Assembly: GCA_012800625.1 (NCBI GenBank)
Contig: JAAZIY010000276.1
Coordinates: 1 to 5,997, forward strand
Reading direction: 5' to 3'
Source of the DNA: Lentisphaerota bacterium
Lineage (GTDB): Bacteria; Verrucomicrobiota; Lentisphaeria; Oligosphaerales; Oligosphaeraceae
Length of the DNA stretch: 5,997 nt
A model generated the notes under the pieces. It saw only the letters and a list, made by a program, of their open reading frames with translations. It had not been told where the DNA came from and did not search any database. Position numbers and translations under genes: made by a program. How positions within the stretch are numbered: position 1 is the first letter of the stretch; the number at the start of each line of letters is the position of its first letter. This document shows, piece after piece, positions 1 through 5,200 of the stretch.

Positions 1-191
1 AAAGAAAACAGTACCCAAAGCCATAACGGCAGAGGCTCAAACTCGCTTTGAGTGACGCTTCCTTTAAATTGCAGCCAGGTCTTAATCTGAGCCGCCAATG
101 AACCGAAAAACGAAGTGGGTTCGGACTGCAGGTTTGCCTGTACCGGGTTAGTCTCCTCGCTCAGCACAGGGGATATATCATTGTTTAACAT
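1..191 (-). CDS. N-terminal part of a probable membrane protein (truncated by window edge)
   Basis: The minus strand is open from an ATG at 191-189 to the left edge, giving 63 visible residues and no stop. A good ribosome binding site (GAGGAA) lies about 8 bases upstream of the ATG. The first 50 residues are polar (MLNNDISPVLSEE and so on). They are followed by a W/F/L-rich stretch, PLPLWLWVLFS, at residues 53-63 that looks like the start of a membrane helix. The segment FKGSVTQSEF just before the helix loosely resembles the F-x-G-R-x-x-R-x-E-Y/F opening of DUF805-type small membrane proteins, but the arginines are missing, so the family is only a guess. It points the same way as the histidine phosphatase gene upstream, 186 bases away, and is probably a separate transcription unit. 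The function is unknown. Confidence 0.65.
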   Translation of the reverse strand, partial: MLNNDISPVLSEETNPVQANLQSEPTSFFGSLAAQIKTWLQFKGSVTQSEFEPLPLWLWVLFS

Positions 192-377
192 TATAGATTC
201 CTCGATTCAAGCTGAGACAACATATTTGCTTCCGTCTCAAAACTGATGTGACAGCGCCCACAGGACTACTGTCGGGGCTAAGTTTGACTAGACCCAAAAA
301 GGTGCCCTGGCAGGATTTGGTCACTAAGACACATCAATTTCTGCGGGTAAGCGCCAGGTGTTCAGGCTATAAACGCA
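192..377. other. Intergenic region with short inverted repeats
   Basis: This 186-base gap separates two minus-strand genes and shows no convincing reading frame. It contains an inverted repeat TGAGAC (213-218) / GTCTCA (234-239) with a 15-base spacer, starting about 20 bases upstream of the gene that begins at 191. It also has a small imperfect hairpin at 257-276: CCC plus ACAG pairs with CTGT plus GGG, with a one-base bulge and a GACTA loop. On the minus strand CCTTTTT follows GC-rich sequence near 295-310, but no adequate stem precedes it, so I do not call a terminator. No clear -35/-10 pair was found. Confidence 0.4.
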
Positions 378-1058
378 TCAGGCTGAGGAAATATTTTCAT
401 CTCGGCGCATTTTCAAGTTGCTGCTAACCTCGTCGTCAGCGAGAAAGTCGGTATATGCCAACATTTTTGCTTCAAATTTCCCTTCGTGTACAGCAAACTC
501 ACTCAAGGCACAATTCCAAAGGTGGTGGTTTTCCAGCAGGTTTTGCTCTTTAGCCAGCATGAAGTGCAACAAGGCCATAGTAGAGGCACCATGGCCAATG
601 ATCAGCAGGTCGCCCGCCGATGCGCTTAATTCGGTTTGCAGAAATTGTCCGCAGCGCGCCAAAACCTGCTCGCGGGTTTCAGGGCCGGGCAGCACCCAGT
701 CATCCTCAAGTTTATTGGCAAAACTCTGAGGATATAGAGCAAAAGCCTGCCGCCAGCCTTTGCCGTCCGTATTAGGCTTCTCAGCAAAGGCGATCTCCTG
801 AACCGGCGCCACCAGGTGCATGGGCTGAGCTAGTCGCTGAGACAAAGGCAGCATGGTGTAAATCGTGCGTAAATACGGCGAACTGCATAAAATGCCTGAA
901 AATCCGCGCGCTAGCAGCTCCGCAGCTAATTTTTCGGACTGCAAGGCACCCAAGTCTGACAAAACCGGGTCGCCCGGAGGGTACTCGTGATTCACCGCCG
1001 GAGCAAGGCTCTCTATGCTTGGCTGACCATGACGGGCTATGAAAATCCTTCTTGACAT
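378..1058 (-). CDS. Histidine phosphatase superfamily protein (phosphoglycerate mutase-like)
   Basis: The protein has 226 residues. The histidine phosphatase superfamily transfers phosphate through a phospho-histidine; members act on sugar phosphates, nucleotides, cofactor precursors or phosphoproteins. The expected landmarks are present: the RHG motif at residues 9-11 with H10 as nucleophile, the second arginine in CSSPYLRT (R64), a likely proton-donor glutamate in PVQE (E88), and the second catalytic histidine in IIGHGAS (H156). The length suits a single-domain member. The frame stays open upstream to 1214, but I chose the ATG at 1058 because AAGGAA sits 8 bases before it and the RHG strand begins right after it; the longer version would add about 52 unrelated residues. 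There is no signal peptide, so it is probably cytoplasmic. Neighbours give no clue to the substrate. It could belong to a CobC-like, GpmB-like or SixA-like branch; I cannot separate these. Confidence 0.88.
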   Translation of the reverse strand: MSRRIFIARHGQPSIESLAPAVNHEYPPGDPVLSDLGALQSEKLAAELLARGFSGILCSSPYLRTIYTMLPLSQRLAQPMHLVAPVQEIAFAEKPNTDGKGWRQAFALYPQSFANKLEDDWVLPGPETREQVLARCGQFLQTELSASAGDLLIIGHGASTMALLHFMLAKEQNLLENHHLWNCALSEFAVHEGKFEAKMLAYTDFLADDEVSSNLKMRRDENISSA

Positions 1059-1301
1059 CTGTGATTCCTTCTTTAGAACTAGGGTAAGGGCTAACAAGAA
1101 AGTATTCGTTTCGACGCGTTTTGCAAGTGCGTAAAAACCGATGTGGTAAAAAAAATAGCCTGAGCAGCATTCGTTCAATGAAACAAGGACACACAAGAGA
1201 GTTACGACGGGCAAGACCAGACCAGCAAAAAAATACGGAATGCCTGTAAAGCAAAATTGAGCTGTTAATCAACAATAATAAAGATAACAAGACTCCATGT
1301 A

Positions 1302-1403
1302 AAATATTTTATAAGGCTTACTTTAAACAATATGCTGGTCGCAATCGCAATTATCAGCATTCTGGCCAGTATGAGGAGTAACAGTCTTAAAAAAGCAGGC
1401 TAG
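1302..1403 (+). pseudogene. Relic of a type IV prepilin N-terminal segment
   Basis: The plus frame read from 1302 gives KYFIRLTLNN, then MLVAIAIISILASM, then RSNSLKKAG and a TAG at 1401-1403. Set against the prepilin cleavage/methylation start as I remember it from planctomycete, verrucomicrobial and lentisphaeral pseudopilins (RFTLIELLVVIAII, SILASM, LLPALKKAR), the register holds without gaps. R-x-T-L, L-V-x-I-A-I-I, S-I-L-A-S-M and L-K-K-A all coincide, including the four residues between M and LKKA. The invariant Glu at position 5 of the mature pilin is Asn here, and the frame ends right after the first helix, so the rest of the gene is gone. No in-frame ATG with a ribosome binding site precedes it. 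The only ATG, at 1332, would make a 23-residue peptide and has a poorly spaced AAGG upstream. The frame stays open back to 1269. I read it as a decayed gene fragment; a small expressed membrane peptide is the alternative. Confidence 0.6.
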
Positions 1404-1439
1404 AAAATGAAGGTGTCAATAGGCTTTGAACGTAATAAT

Positions 1440-1494
1440 GCAGTGCAAGCCAGCAACTGAGTTGCAAACAGAAAAAATACTAGGCTGGCACTGC
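1440..1494 (+). promoter_or_regulatory. Nested inverted repeat upstream of the oxidoreductase gene
   Basis: GCAGTGCAAGCC (1440-1451) pairs with GGCTGGCACTGC (1483-1494) at 11 of 12 positions, with a single A-G mismatch. Inside the 31-base loop is a second perfect hairpin, GCAAC-TGA-GTTGC (1453-1465). The structure ends 39 bases before the chosen ATG at 1534. If transcription starts upstream of it, the leader RNA would fold into a long stem with an inner stem-loop. It could be a leader regulatory element, an operator or a processing signal. I cannot match it to a known riboswitch class, and no T-run follows it, so it does not look like an intrinsic terminator. Confidence 0.45.
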
Positions 1495-1533
1495 TCTTCA
1501 CACTTATTCGCGCTAAGCAAAGGAAAGGCAACA

Positions 1534-2733
1534 ATGACCGCAACACACTTTGATGTTCTCGTACTGGGTGCCGGGCCTGGCGGCTTTGCCGCCGCCGTGG
1601 CGGCCGCAAAACAGGGCAAAAACGTCATGCTCGTAGAACAAAATGCCGCTCCTGGCGGAGTGGCCGCTTTCAGCGCCTGCCCGGTAATTGCCGGCATAGC
1701 ATCGCTGGACCCAAAGCAGCATAACTCGGTTAGCGCTGAATTGCTCATTGAGCTACAGGAAATGCAAGCCGCCAAGCTGATGGGCTGGGCTGTGAACAGC
1801 AGCGAACTGGCCGTGCAAATAGCTATGACTCGTATCCTGAAGCGAAACCGGGTCAAAATGCTTTTTTATGCCACCCTCACCGAGGTCGAAAGCGAAAAAG
1901 AGCGCGTCAAGGCGGTAACCGTATGCTGCGCCGGACAAAAACTGCGTTTCACAGCCGATAATTTCGTCGATGCCAGCGGCGACGCCGTGCTCGCTGAATT
2001 GGCTGGAGCCAGCTGCCAACACGGCAGTGTCGAAGAAAGCATGAGTAAAACAGTGCTTATGAAGCTCAGCGGCATAAAGAGTTTTGACAAAGCCAGCCTC
2101 AAACAGCGCTTTGCACAGTTGCAATGCCCCATCGCAATTCAAGACCATTTCATGGGAACACCATTGGCGGACGGAACCCTAGTACTCAATATTAGCGCTG
2201 TCGCTGGAGACGCGCTGTCGCCCTGGGAGCTGACGCGTATGGACCAGGAGCTGCGCGAGCAATGCTGGCAAATCATGCCCTGGCTGCGCAGTCAGTTCCC
2301 GGAGTTCGCAGAGGCGCAAATCGTCTCGATCGCTCCAAGAATCGGTGTGCGCGCCTCCAGAAATATCCTGGGTCGCTGTCTCATTACTTGTGATGATATA
2401 GACCAGGACCGGCAGTTTGCCGAGGTGGTCGCATTGGGCAAACGCAGCTACGGCGAACACTATGTAAAATGTTTTTCCAGTCCTTGGCGCAAATGGCACA
2501 AAGGAGAGCTACCCATACCCTACGGTGCCCTCATCGCTGAACCGCTAAAAAATCTAGCCGCAGCCGGACGTTGCATTGCCATTGAAACCAAAGCGATCTC
2601 TTGTATCAGGCTTATGGCGCATTGCCTGGCAACCGGCGTGGCGGCAGGCAGCGCCGCCGCACTAGGCTTCCCCAAATACGATAAGCTAAAGCCGGCCTTA
2701 TTAAAGCTAAACTGCCGTCTGCAAGCAGAATAA
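1534..2733 (+). CDS. FAD-dependent oxidoreductase (FAD_oxidored family)
   Basis: The protein has 399 residues. The dinucleotide-binding fold opens at once: FDVLVLGAGPGG holds GxGxxG at residues 12-17, the second strand ends VMLVEQ with E35 placed to bind the FAD ribose, and FVDASGDA (144-151) is the second FAD motif. IGVRASR (270-276) and the C-terminal AAGRCIAIE (343-351) plus GVAAGSAAAL (368-377) fit the FAD_oxidored (PF12831) layout, in which the end of the chain returns to cover the FAD. There is no signal peptide, so it is predicted cytoplasmic. I chose ATG 1534 because AGGAAAGG (1521-1528) precedes it and the Rossmann strand starts six residues in. The upstream TTG (1426) and ATG (1438) would add a non-homologous tail and place the leader inverted repeat inside the gene. 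The substrate is unknown; family members are diverse and often poorly characterised. It stands alone on its strand. Confidence 0.88.
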   Translation: MTATHFDVLVLGAGPGGFAAAVAAAKQGKNVMLVEQNAAPGGVAAFSACPVIAGIASLDPKQHNSVSAELLIELQEMQAAKLMGWAVNSSELAVQIAMTRILKRNRVKMLFYATLTEVESEKERVKAVTVCCAGQKLRFTADNFVDASGDAVLAELAGASCQHGSVEESMSKTVLMKLSGIKSFDKASLKQRFAQLQCPIAIQDHFMGTPLADGTLVLNISAVAGDALSPWELTRMDQELREQCWQIMPWLRSQFPEFAEAQIVSIAPRIGVRASRNILGRCLITCDDIDQDRQFAEVVALGKRSYGEHYVKCFSSPWRKWHKGELPIPYGALIAEPLKNLAAAGRCIAIETKAISCIRLMAHCLATGVAAGSAAALGFPKYDKLKPALLKLNCRLQAE

Positions 2734-2757
2734 ACTGGCCACATTACACCAAGGCAA

Positions 2758-2778
2758 AGCAAGCTCAGAAAGCTTGCT
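2758..2778. terminator. Perfect 8-bp hairpin between convergent genes, possible terminator
   Basis: AGCAAGCT (2758-2765) and AGCTTGCT (2771-2778) form a perfect 8-bp stem with a CAGAA loop. It lies 24 bases past the stop of the plus-strand oxidoreductase gene and 68 bases past the stop of the minus-strand isomerase gene, where a bidirectional terminator is expected. The T-runs are poor: CTCTGCC follows on the plus strand and TTTGCC on the minus strand. Termination is therefore inferred mainly from position. Confidence 0.4.
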
Positions 2779-2780
2779 CT

Positions 2781-2828
2781 GCCTTCGTGTCCTCCCCCCT
2801 TCGTGTGGCTTCGTGCCCTCCCCCCTTC
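2781..2828 (-). repeat. G-rich dispersed repeat, copy 1 (about two 26-base units)
   Basis: Read on the minus strand, this is one 26-base unit opening GAAGGGGGGAGG (2828-2803), then a partial second unit with the same opening (2802-2781). CACGAAG and ACACGAAG recur between the G-runs. The same sequence, with small differences, occurs on the plus strand at 5955-5997. Here it begins 19 bases past the stop codon of the minus-strand isomerase gene, on that gene's sense strand. No reading frame or transposase accompanies it. I do not recognise a named repeat family. Confidence 0.75.
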
Positions 2829-2846
2829 CTTTTGGGCGGGAGCTGC

Positions 2847-3914
2847 CTAGAACTGCGGCATACTGGGTTCGGGCAGGTTGATCTTGTGTTTGCTTTTAGC
2901 CAGCAGCCCGTCCAGGTGCTCTCTGAAAGCCTCCTCGGCTTTTTGCTCCTGCAGCTGTTCGCTGATCTGCTCTTTAGCTTCGGCAAAGTCCATTTTGCCG
3001 GCCTCTTTGCTCGGTCCGGCCTTGATGAGATGGAAGCCGAACTGGGTTTCCACCGGGTCGCTGACTTCGCCGCTCTTCAATTCTTTCACTGCCTCTTCGA
3101 ACTCCGGCACCATCTGTCCTTCCTGGAACTGTCCCAGCTCGCCGCCCTTTTCTTTGCTTGGACAGGCGCTGTATTGTTTGGCAAGCGCGGCGAAGTCTTC
3201 GCCTTCGAGCAGGCGTTTTTTCAGCTCCAATAATTTTTGGCGCAGGCCGGCTTTTTCATCCTCATCCGGCGTATTGCTGTTGAATTTCAGCAATATGTGT
3301 GCCGCTGAGAGGCTGGCCGGGCTTTCAAAGTTGGCCGGATTCTCGTCGTAGAATTTTTTGACATCTTCTTCTTTGACGGGGTTGGCCTGATTATACTCGG
3401 CTATTTTATTTTTATGATATTCATCAATGAGCAGGCTGCCGGCCACTTTTTTGACCACTTCCTCGATGCTCATGCCCTGCATTTTGAGCATTTGCTCGAA
3501 AGCCTCCTCGCCATGCTGTTGACGCTGCTCATTAATAATTTTCTCGGCTTCTTCCGTATTCATTTTGCCGCCTTCGCGTATGGCGCTTTGCAGCAGCAAC
3601 TCGTAAGTCATAAGCTGTTTGCTCAGGTTATAGACCACCGCTTCTATCTGGGTCTGGGGGATTTCCGGCATAGCTTCATTTAGCAGTGCCTGTTCGAGTT
3701 GAGGTTTGATGAGCTTGAGTACATCCTCACGCTTGACCACGACTTTGCCGTCAAGCAGGGCCACATCGGCAGGAATAAAGGCGAGTAGCTCCTCGGCGCT
3801 CTTCCTGGCTGGCTTGGCATCACCGTTTTCCGCCGCCGTGTCGGCAGCTAAAAAACCTAACGCAAGAAAAGCGAAAAAAACGAAGCTGAGTTTGTGAAAA
3901 TGCCTGGAGATCAT
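2847..3914 (-). CDS. Periplasmic parvulin-type peptidyl-prolyl isomerase (SurA/PpiC/PrsA-like)
   Basis: The protein has 355 residues. A signal peptide covers about 1-28: basic MISRHFHK, a hydrophobic core FVFFAFLALGFLA, then a small-residue cleavage region around ADTAA. It lacks a lipobox cysteine, so export to the periplasm is expected. Residues 40-190 form a charged helical N-terminal chaperone-like region. One parvulin domain spans about 200-300, marked by SAAHILLKF (H206), YSACPSKEKGGELGQF (C251), QMVPEFEEAV (M268, F272) and QFGFHLIK (H295), which match the active-site layout of the family. A charged helical tail (300-340) follows. With a single PPIase domain it is simpler than E. coli SurA and nearer PpiC/PrsA. 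The expected role is catalysing prolyl isomerisation and assisting folding of exported or outer-membrane proteins. Its ATG overlaps the stop of the lipoprotein gene (ATGA, 3914-3911), implying translational coupling, and AAAGGAA lies upstream. Confidence 0.88.
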   Translation of the reverse strand: MISRHFHKLSFVFFAFLALGFLAADTAAENGDAKPARKSAEELLAFIPADVALLDGKVVVKREDVLKLIKPQLEQALLNEAMPEIPQTQIEAVVYNLSKQLMTYELLLQSAIREGGKMNTEEAEKIINEQRQQHGEEAFEQMLKMQGMSIEEVVKKVAGSLLIDEYHKNKIAEYNQANPVKEEDVKKFYDENPANFESPASLSAAHILLKFNSNTPDEDEKAGLRQKLLELKKRLLEGEDFAALAKQYSACPSKEKGGELGQFQEGQMVPEFEEAVKELKSGEVSDPVETQFGFHLIKAGPSKEAGKMDFAEAKEQISEQLQEQKAEEAFREHLDGLLAKSKHKINLPEPSMPQF

Positions 3915-4996
3915 GGGGTTTCCTTTGGAATTGGGTTACTTGCGTTGACGGCGGTCTGATGAAGGCGGTCAAACCAATCTGTCAGACCTGGACAAGGGCT
4001 GCGCCAGCAAGGCGCATTAAATTGTTCTGGACGGCTAAAGAAGCCGTCTATAAGCTCCACCAGAAAGGCTGGTTTAGTCAGTTTATCCTTATTTCGGCCT
4101 CGCCATTGTTCATACGCCTGGGTATACAATGCCGGGCTGTCCTTTATTCTGGCTGCCGCTATAAGACCGGCCAGGCTGCGCGGCGGTTCCATTTCCGGTT
4201 TGGCAAAATAGTGCTCGGCACTCTGGCGCAAAGCCTCATTGCCTCGGCTCAGGCTGAGCAGCAGAGCCAACTCGAGCAGCATGGCGTCGCCCGGTAGGTC
4301 ATCGCTAAACTGCCCTGCCAGGCCTTTTTCCAGGCTGTCAAGCAATGCGAAGAGCTTATGCCCGGGATTTTGTTCTTGCAGCCTTTGCGCGCTTTGCCAG
4401 GCGGTATGGCCCTCATCATTGGCTAGCTGCCAGTCGATCTGGCCAAGCAGCTCGGACTCGGCGGCTTTTTTTTCAGCTTCCAGCAGCATGTTTTTTTCCT
4501 CCTCCTGCTCTTGCCAGAATGCCACAAAACTTTTACTTTCCTGCAGTACCGGCAGATATGGCTGTAGCCAAAGCATGGCATTTTCCAGGTCGGCGGCATG
4601 TTCCCAGGGTCTTTTGCGACAAAAAAGCTGCAATGCCTGCAGTGCCTGCGGCAAAGCGCGGTATTGTAACAGCTCTGGGGAGGCCTCGCCGCGGCGTTCC
4701 GCCTTTTCCACCAGCGCGGACAGCTCGCCATAGCTTCCTTTGAGCAAGAGTTCATTGGCCTGGCCTATTAGCTCCAGCTCATTTTGCTGGTCAAGCAAAA
4801 GCTCTCGCAGGCTGTTATATTCGCCGGCTCCCTGGCCTTGCAGCCGGGCCAGAGCCTCGCCATAGCGTTGTTCGCGCAGCAGCGCCGAGGCTTGCCGCAG
4901 AGACTCGCTCTGGCTTTCATCGTAGGACGGTGCCTTGGAACCGCCGCAAGAGGCACATAAAAATATACTGATAAGCAGGAATATGTTTAATAACAT
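3911..4996 (-). CDS. Predicted lipoprotein with TPR-like helical repeats, function unknown
   Basis: The protein has 361 residues and I do not recognise its family. The N-terminus MLLNIFLLISIFLCASC has a short hydrophobic core and a lipobox-like end with C17 as the probable lipidated residue (-1 Ser, -2 Ala). Position -3 is Cys rather than the usual Leu, so the box is imperfect. The rest is almost wholly helical and rich in Leu, Ala, Glu and Gln. Segments such as SLRQASALLREQRYGEAL (32-49) and ANELLLKGSYGEL (80-92) have the spacing of tetratricopeptide helices, and 160-185 is a charged Glu/Lys-rich helix that could form a coiled coil. It is the first gene of a two-gene operon and overlaps the isomerase gene by four bases. 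It could be an envelope scaffold or an assembly partner, by loose analogy with TPR lipoproteins of the BAM complex, but no sequence match supports BamD. The ATG has no clear ribosome binding site. Confidence 0.75.
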   Translation of the reverse strand: MLLNIFLLISIFLCASCGGSKAPSYDESQSESLRQASALLREQRYGEALARLQGQGAGEYNSLRELLLDQQNELELIGQANELLLKGSYGELSALVEKAERRGEASPELLQYRALPQALQALQLFCRKRPWEHAADLENAMLWLQPYLPVLQESKSFVAFWQEQEEEKNMLLEAEKKAAESELLGQIDWQLANDEGHTAWQSAQRLQEQNPGHKLFALLDSLEKGLAGQFSDDLPGDAMLLELALLLSLSRGNEALRQSAEHYFAKPEMEPPRSLAGLIAAARIKDSPALYTQAYEQWRGRNKDKLTKPAFLVELIDGFFSRPEQFNAPCWRSPCPGLTDWFDRLHQTAVNASNPIPKETP

Positions 4997-5037
4997 GGTA
5001 AAATTGACGGTGCCGGGTTTAGCTTTGCAAAAAAGTA

Positions 5038-5066
5038 GCTATATTAAGCAAGTAATAGGGTTCCAA
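5038..5066 (-). promoter_or_regulatory. Weak candidate promoter for the lipoprotein-isomerase operon
   Basis: On the minus strand TTGGAA (5066-5061) and TATAGC (5043-5038) are separated by 17 bases, each matching four of six sigma70 consensus positions. The downstream edge is 41 bases before the ATG at 4996. An overlapping TAATAT (5046-5041) is an alternative -10. Position and spacing support it; the sequence match alone is weak. Confidence 0.3.
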
Positions 5067-5126
5067 GTTGCAAACATGAAGTCCGGCAAGCAAATTGCTC
5101 TAAATCATGCGGCCAGTTTCAGGCCA

Positions 5127-5170
5127 TGCCGCCAGGATGGCGGCACAGCAAGCAAAAATGGCGATGCCAT
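5127..5170. promoter_or_regulatory. Two short hairpins / possible operator in the divergent promoter region
   Basis: TGCCGCCA (5127-5134) and TGGCGGCA (5138-5145) form a perfect 8-bp inverted repeat with a GGA spacer. A second one, ATGGC-GAT-GCCAT, lies at 5158-5170. The word ATGGCG recurs at 5137 and 5158, 21 bases apart, about two helical turns. Both elements lie immediately upstream of the TATAAT at 5174, where a regulator controlling rph could bind. Neither is followed by a T-run, so they do not look like terminators. No named regulator site is recognised. Confidence 0.35.
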
Positions 5171-5173
5171 AAC

Positions 5174-5179
5174 TATAAT
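5174..5179 (+). promoter_or_regulatory. Candidate -10 box for rph
   Basis: A perfect TATAAT hexamer lies 21 bases before the rph ATG. Transcription would start near 5186 and give a leader of about 15 bases, just enough to carry the GGAG ribosome binding site at 5189-5192. No good -35 is seen 16-18 bases upstream, where the sequence is AGCAAAA. The promoter may therefore depend on an activator, or the match may be chance. Confidence 0.4.
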
Positions 5180-5200
5180 ACAACATTTGGAGTTTTACAG

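Larger units (their letters stand above)
1059..1533. other. 475-base divergent intergenic region, AT-rich in its centre
   Basis: This region lies between the divergently transcribed phosphatase (minus) and oxidoreductase (plus) genes, so it must hold promoters for both. I found no strong pair. The best minus-strand candidate is TTGCAA (1121-1126) with TACTTT (1099-1104) at a 16-base spacing, which is weak. The stretch 1255-1335 is clearly more AT-rich than the flanking genes. Frames that remain open here (minus strand to 1214 and 1290) lack ribosome binding sites or protein-like composition. The two supportable items inside are the prepilin relic at 1302-1403 and the leader inverted repeat at 1440-1494, listed separately. 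Confidence 0.5.

Noticed and set aside
294..312. CCAGGGCACC followed by TTTTT on the minus strand as a phosphatase terminator
   Set aside because: No stem of more than four pairs with a workable loop can be drawn before the T-run.
481..489. CCTTCGTGT as a third copy of the G-rich repeat
   Set aside because: It is only nine bases long, inside the phosphatase coding region (encoding HEG), with no flanking repeat similarity.
1059..1214. Longer N-terminus for the histidine phosphatase, starting at 1214
   Set aside because: The extra 52 residues are unlike the family, and a good ribosome binding site and the RHG strand fix the start at 1058.
1332..1372. ATGCTGGTC / GGCCAGTAT hairpin (9 bp with two G-U pairs)
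   Set aside because: It has a 23-base loop, no T-run, and lies wholly in the prepilin-like codons, so it is probably a by-product of that coding sequence.
1486..1500. TGGCACTGC as a sigma54 promoter
   Set aside because: The GC of the -12 element is absent at the required spacing; CA is found instead.
1426..1533. Upstream TTG (1426) or ATG (1438) starts for the FAD oxidoreductase
   Set aside because: They lack a good ribosome binding site and add a non-homologous tail; AGGAAAGG sits correctly before ATG 1534.
2781..2828. The G-rich repeat as a CRISPR array
   Set aside because: The units are directly abutting and degenerate, with no unique spacers and no cas genes nearby.
2787..3351. Plus-strand open frames across the isomerase gene
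   Set aside because: They are antisense shadows; the minus frame has a signal peptide and full parvulin motifs.
3959..4743. Plus-strand open frames across the lipoprotein gene
   Set aside because: They are Ser/Cys/Arg-rich antisense shadows of a GC-rich coding region, without domains or ribosome binding sites.
3911..4996. Calling the lipoprotein BamD
   Set aside because: It is over 100 residues longer than BamD and shows no recognisable BamD sequence; only the general TPR-lipoprotein character is shared.
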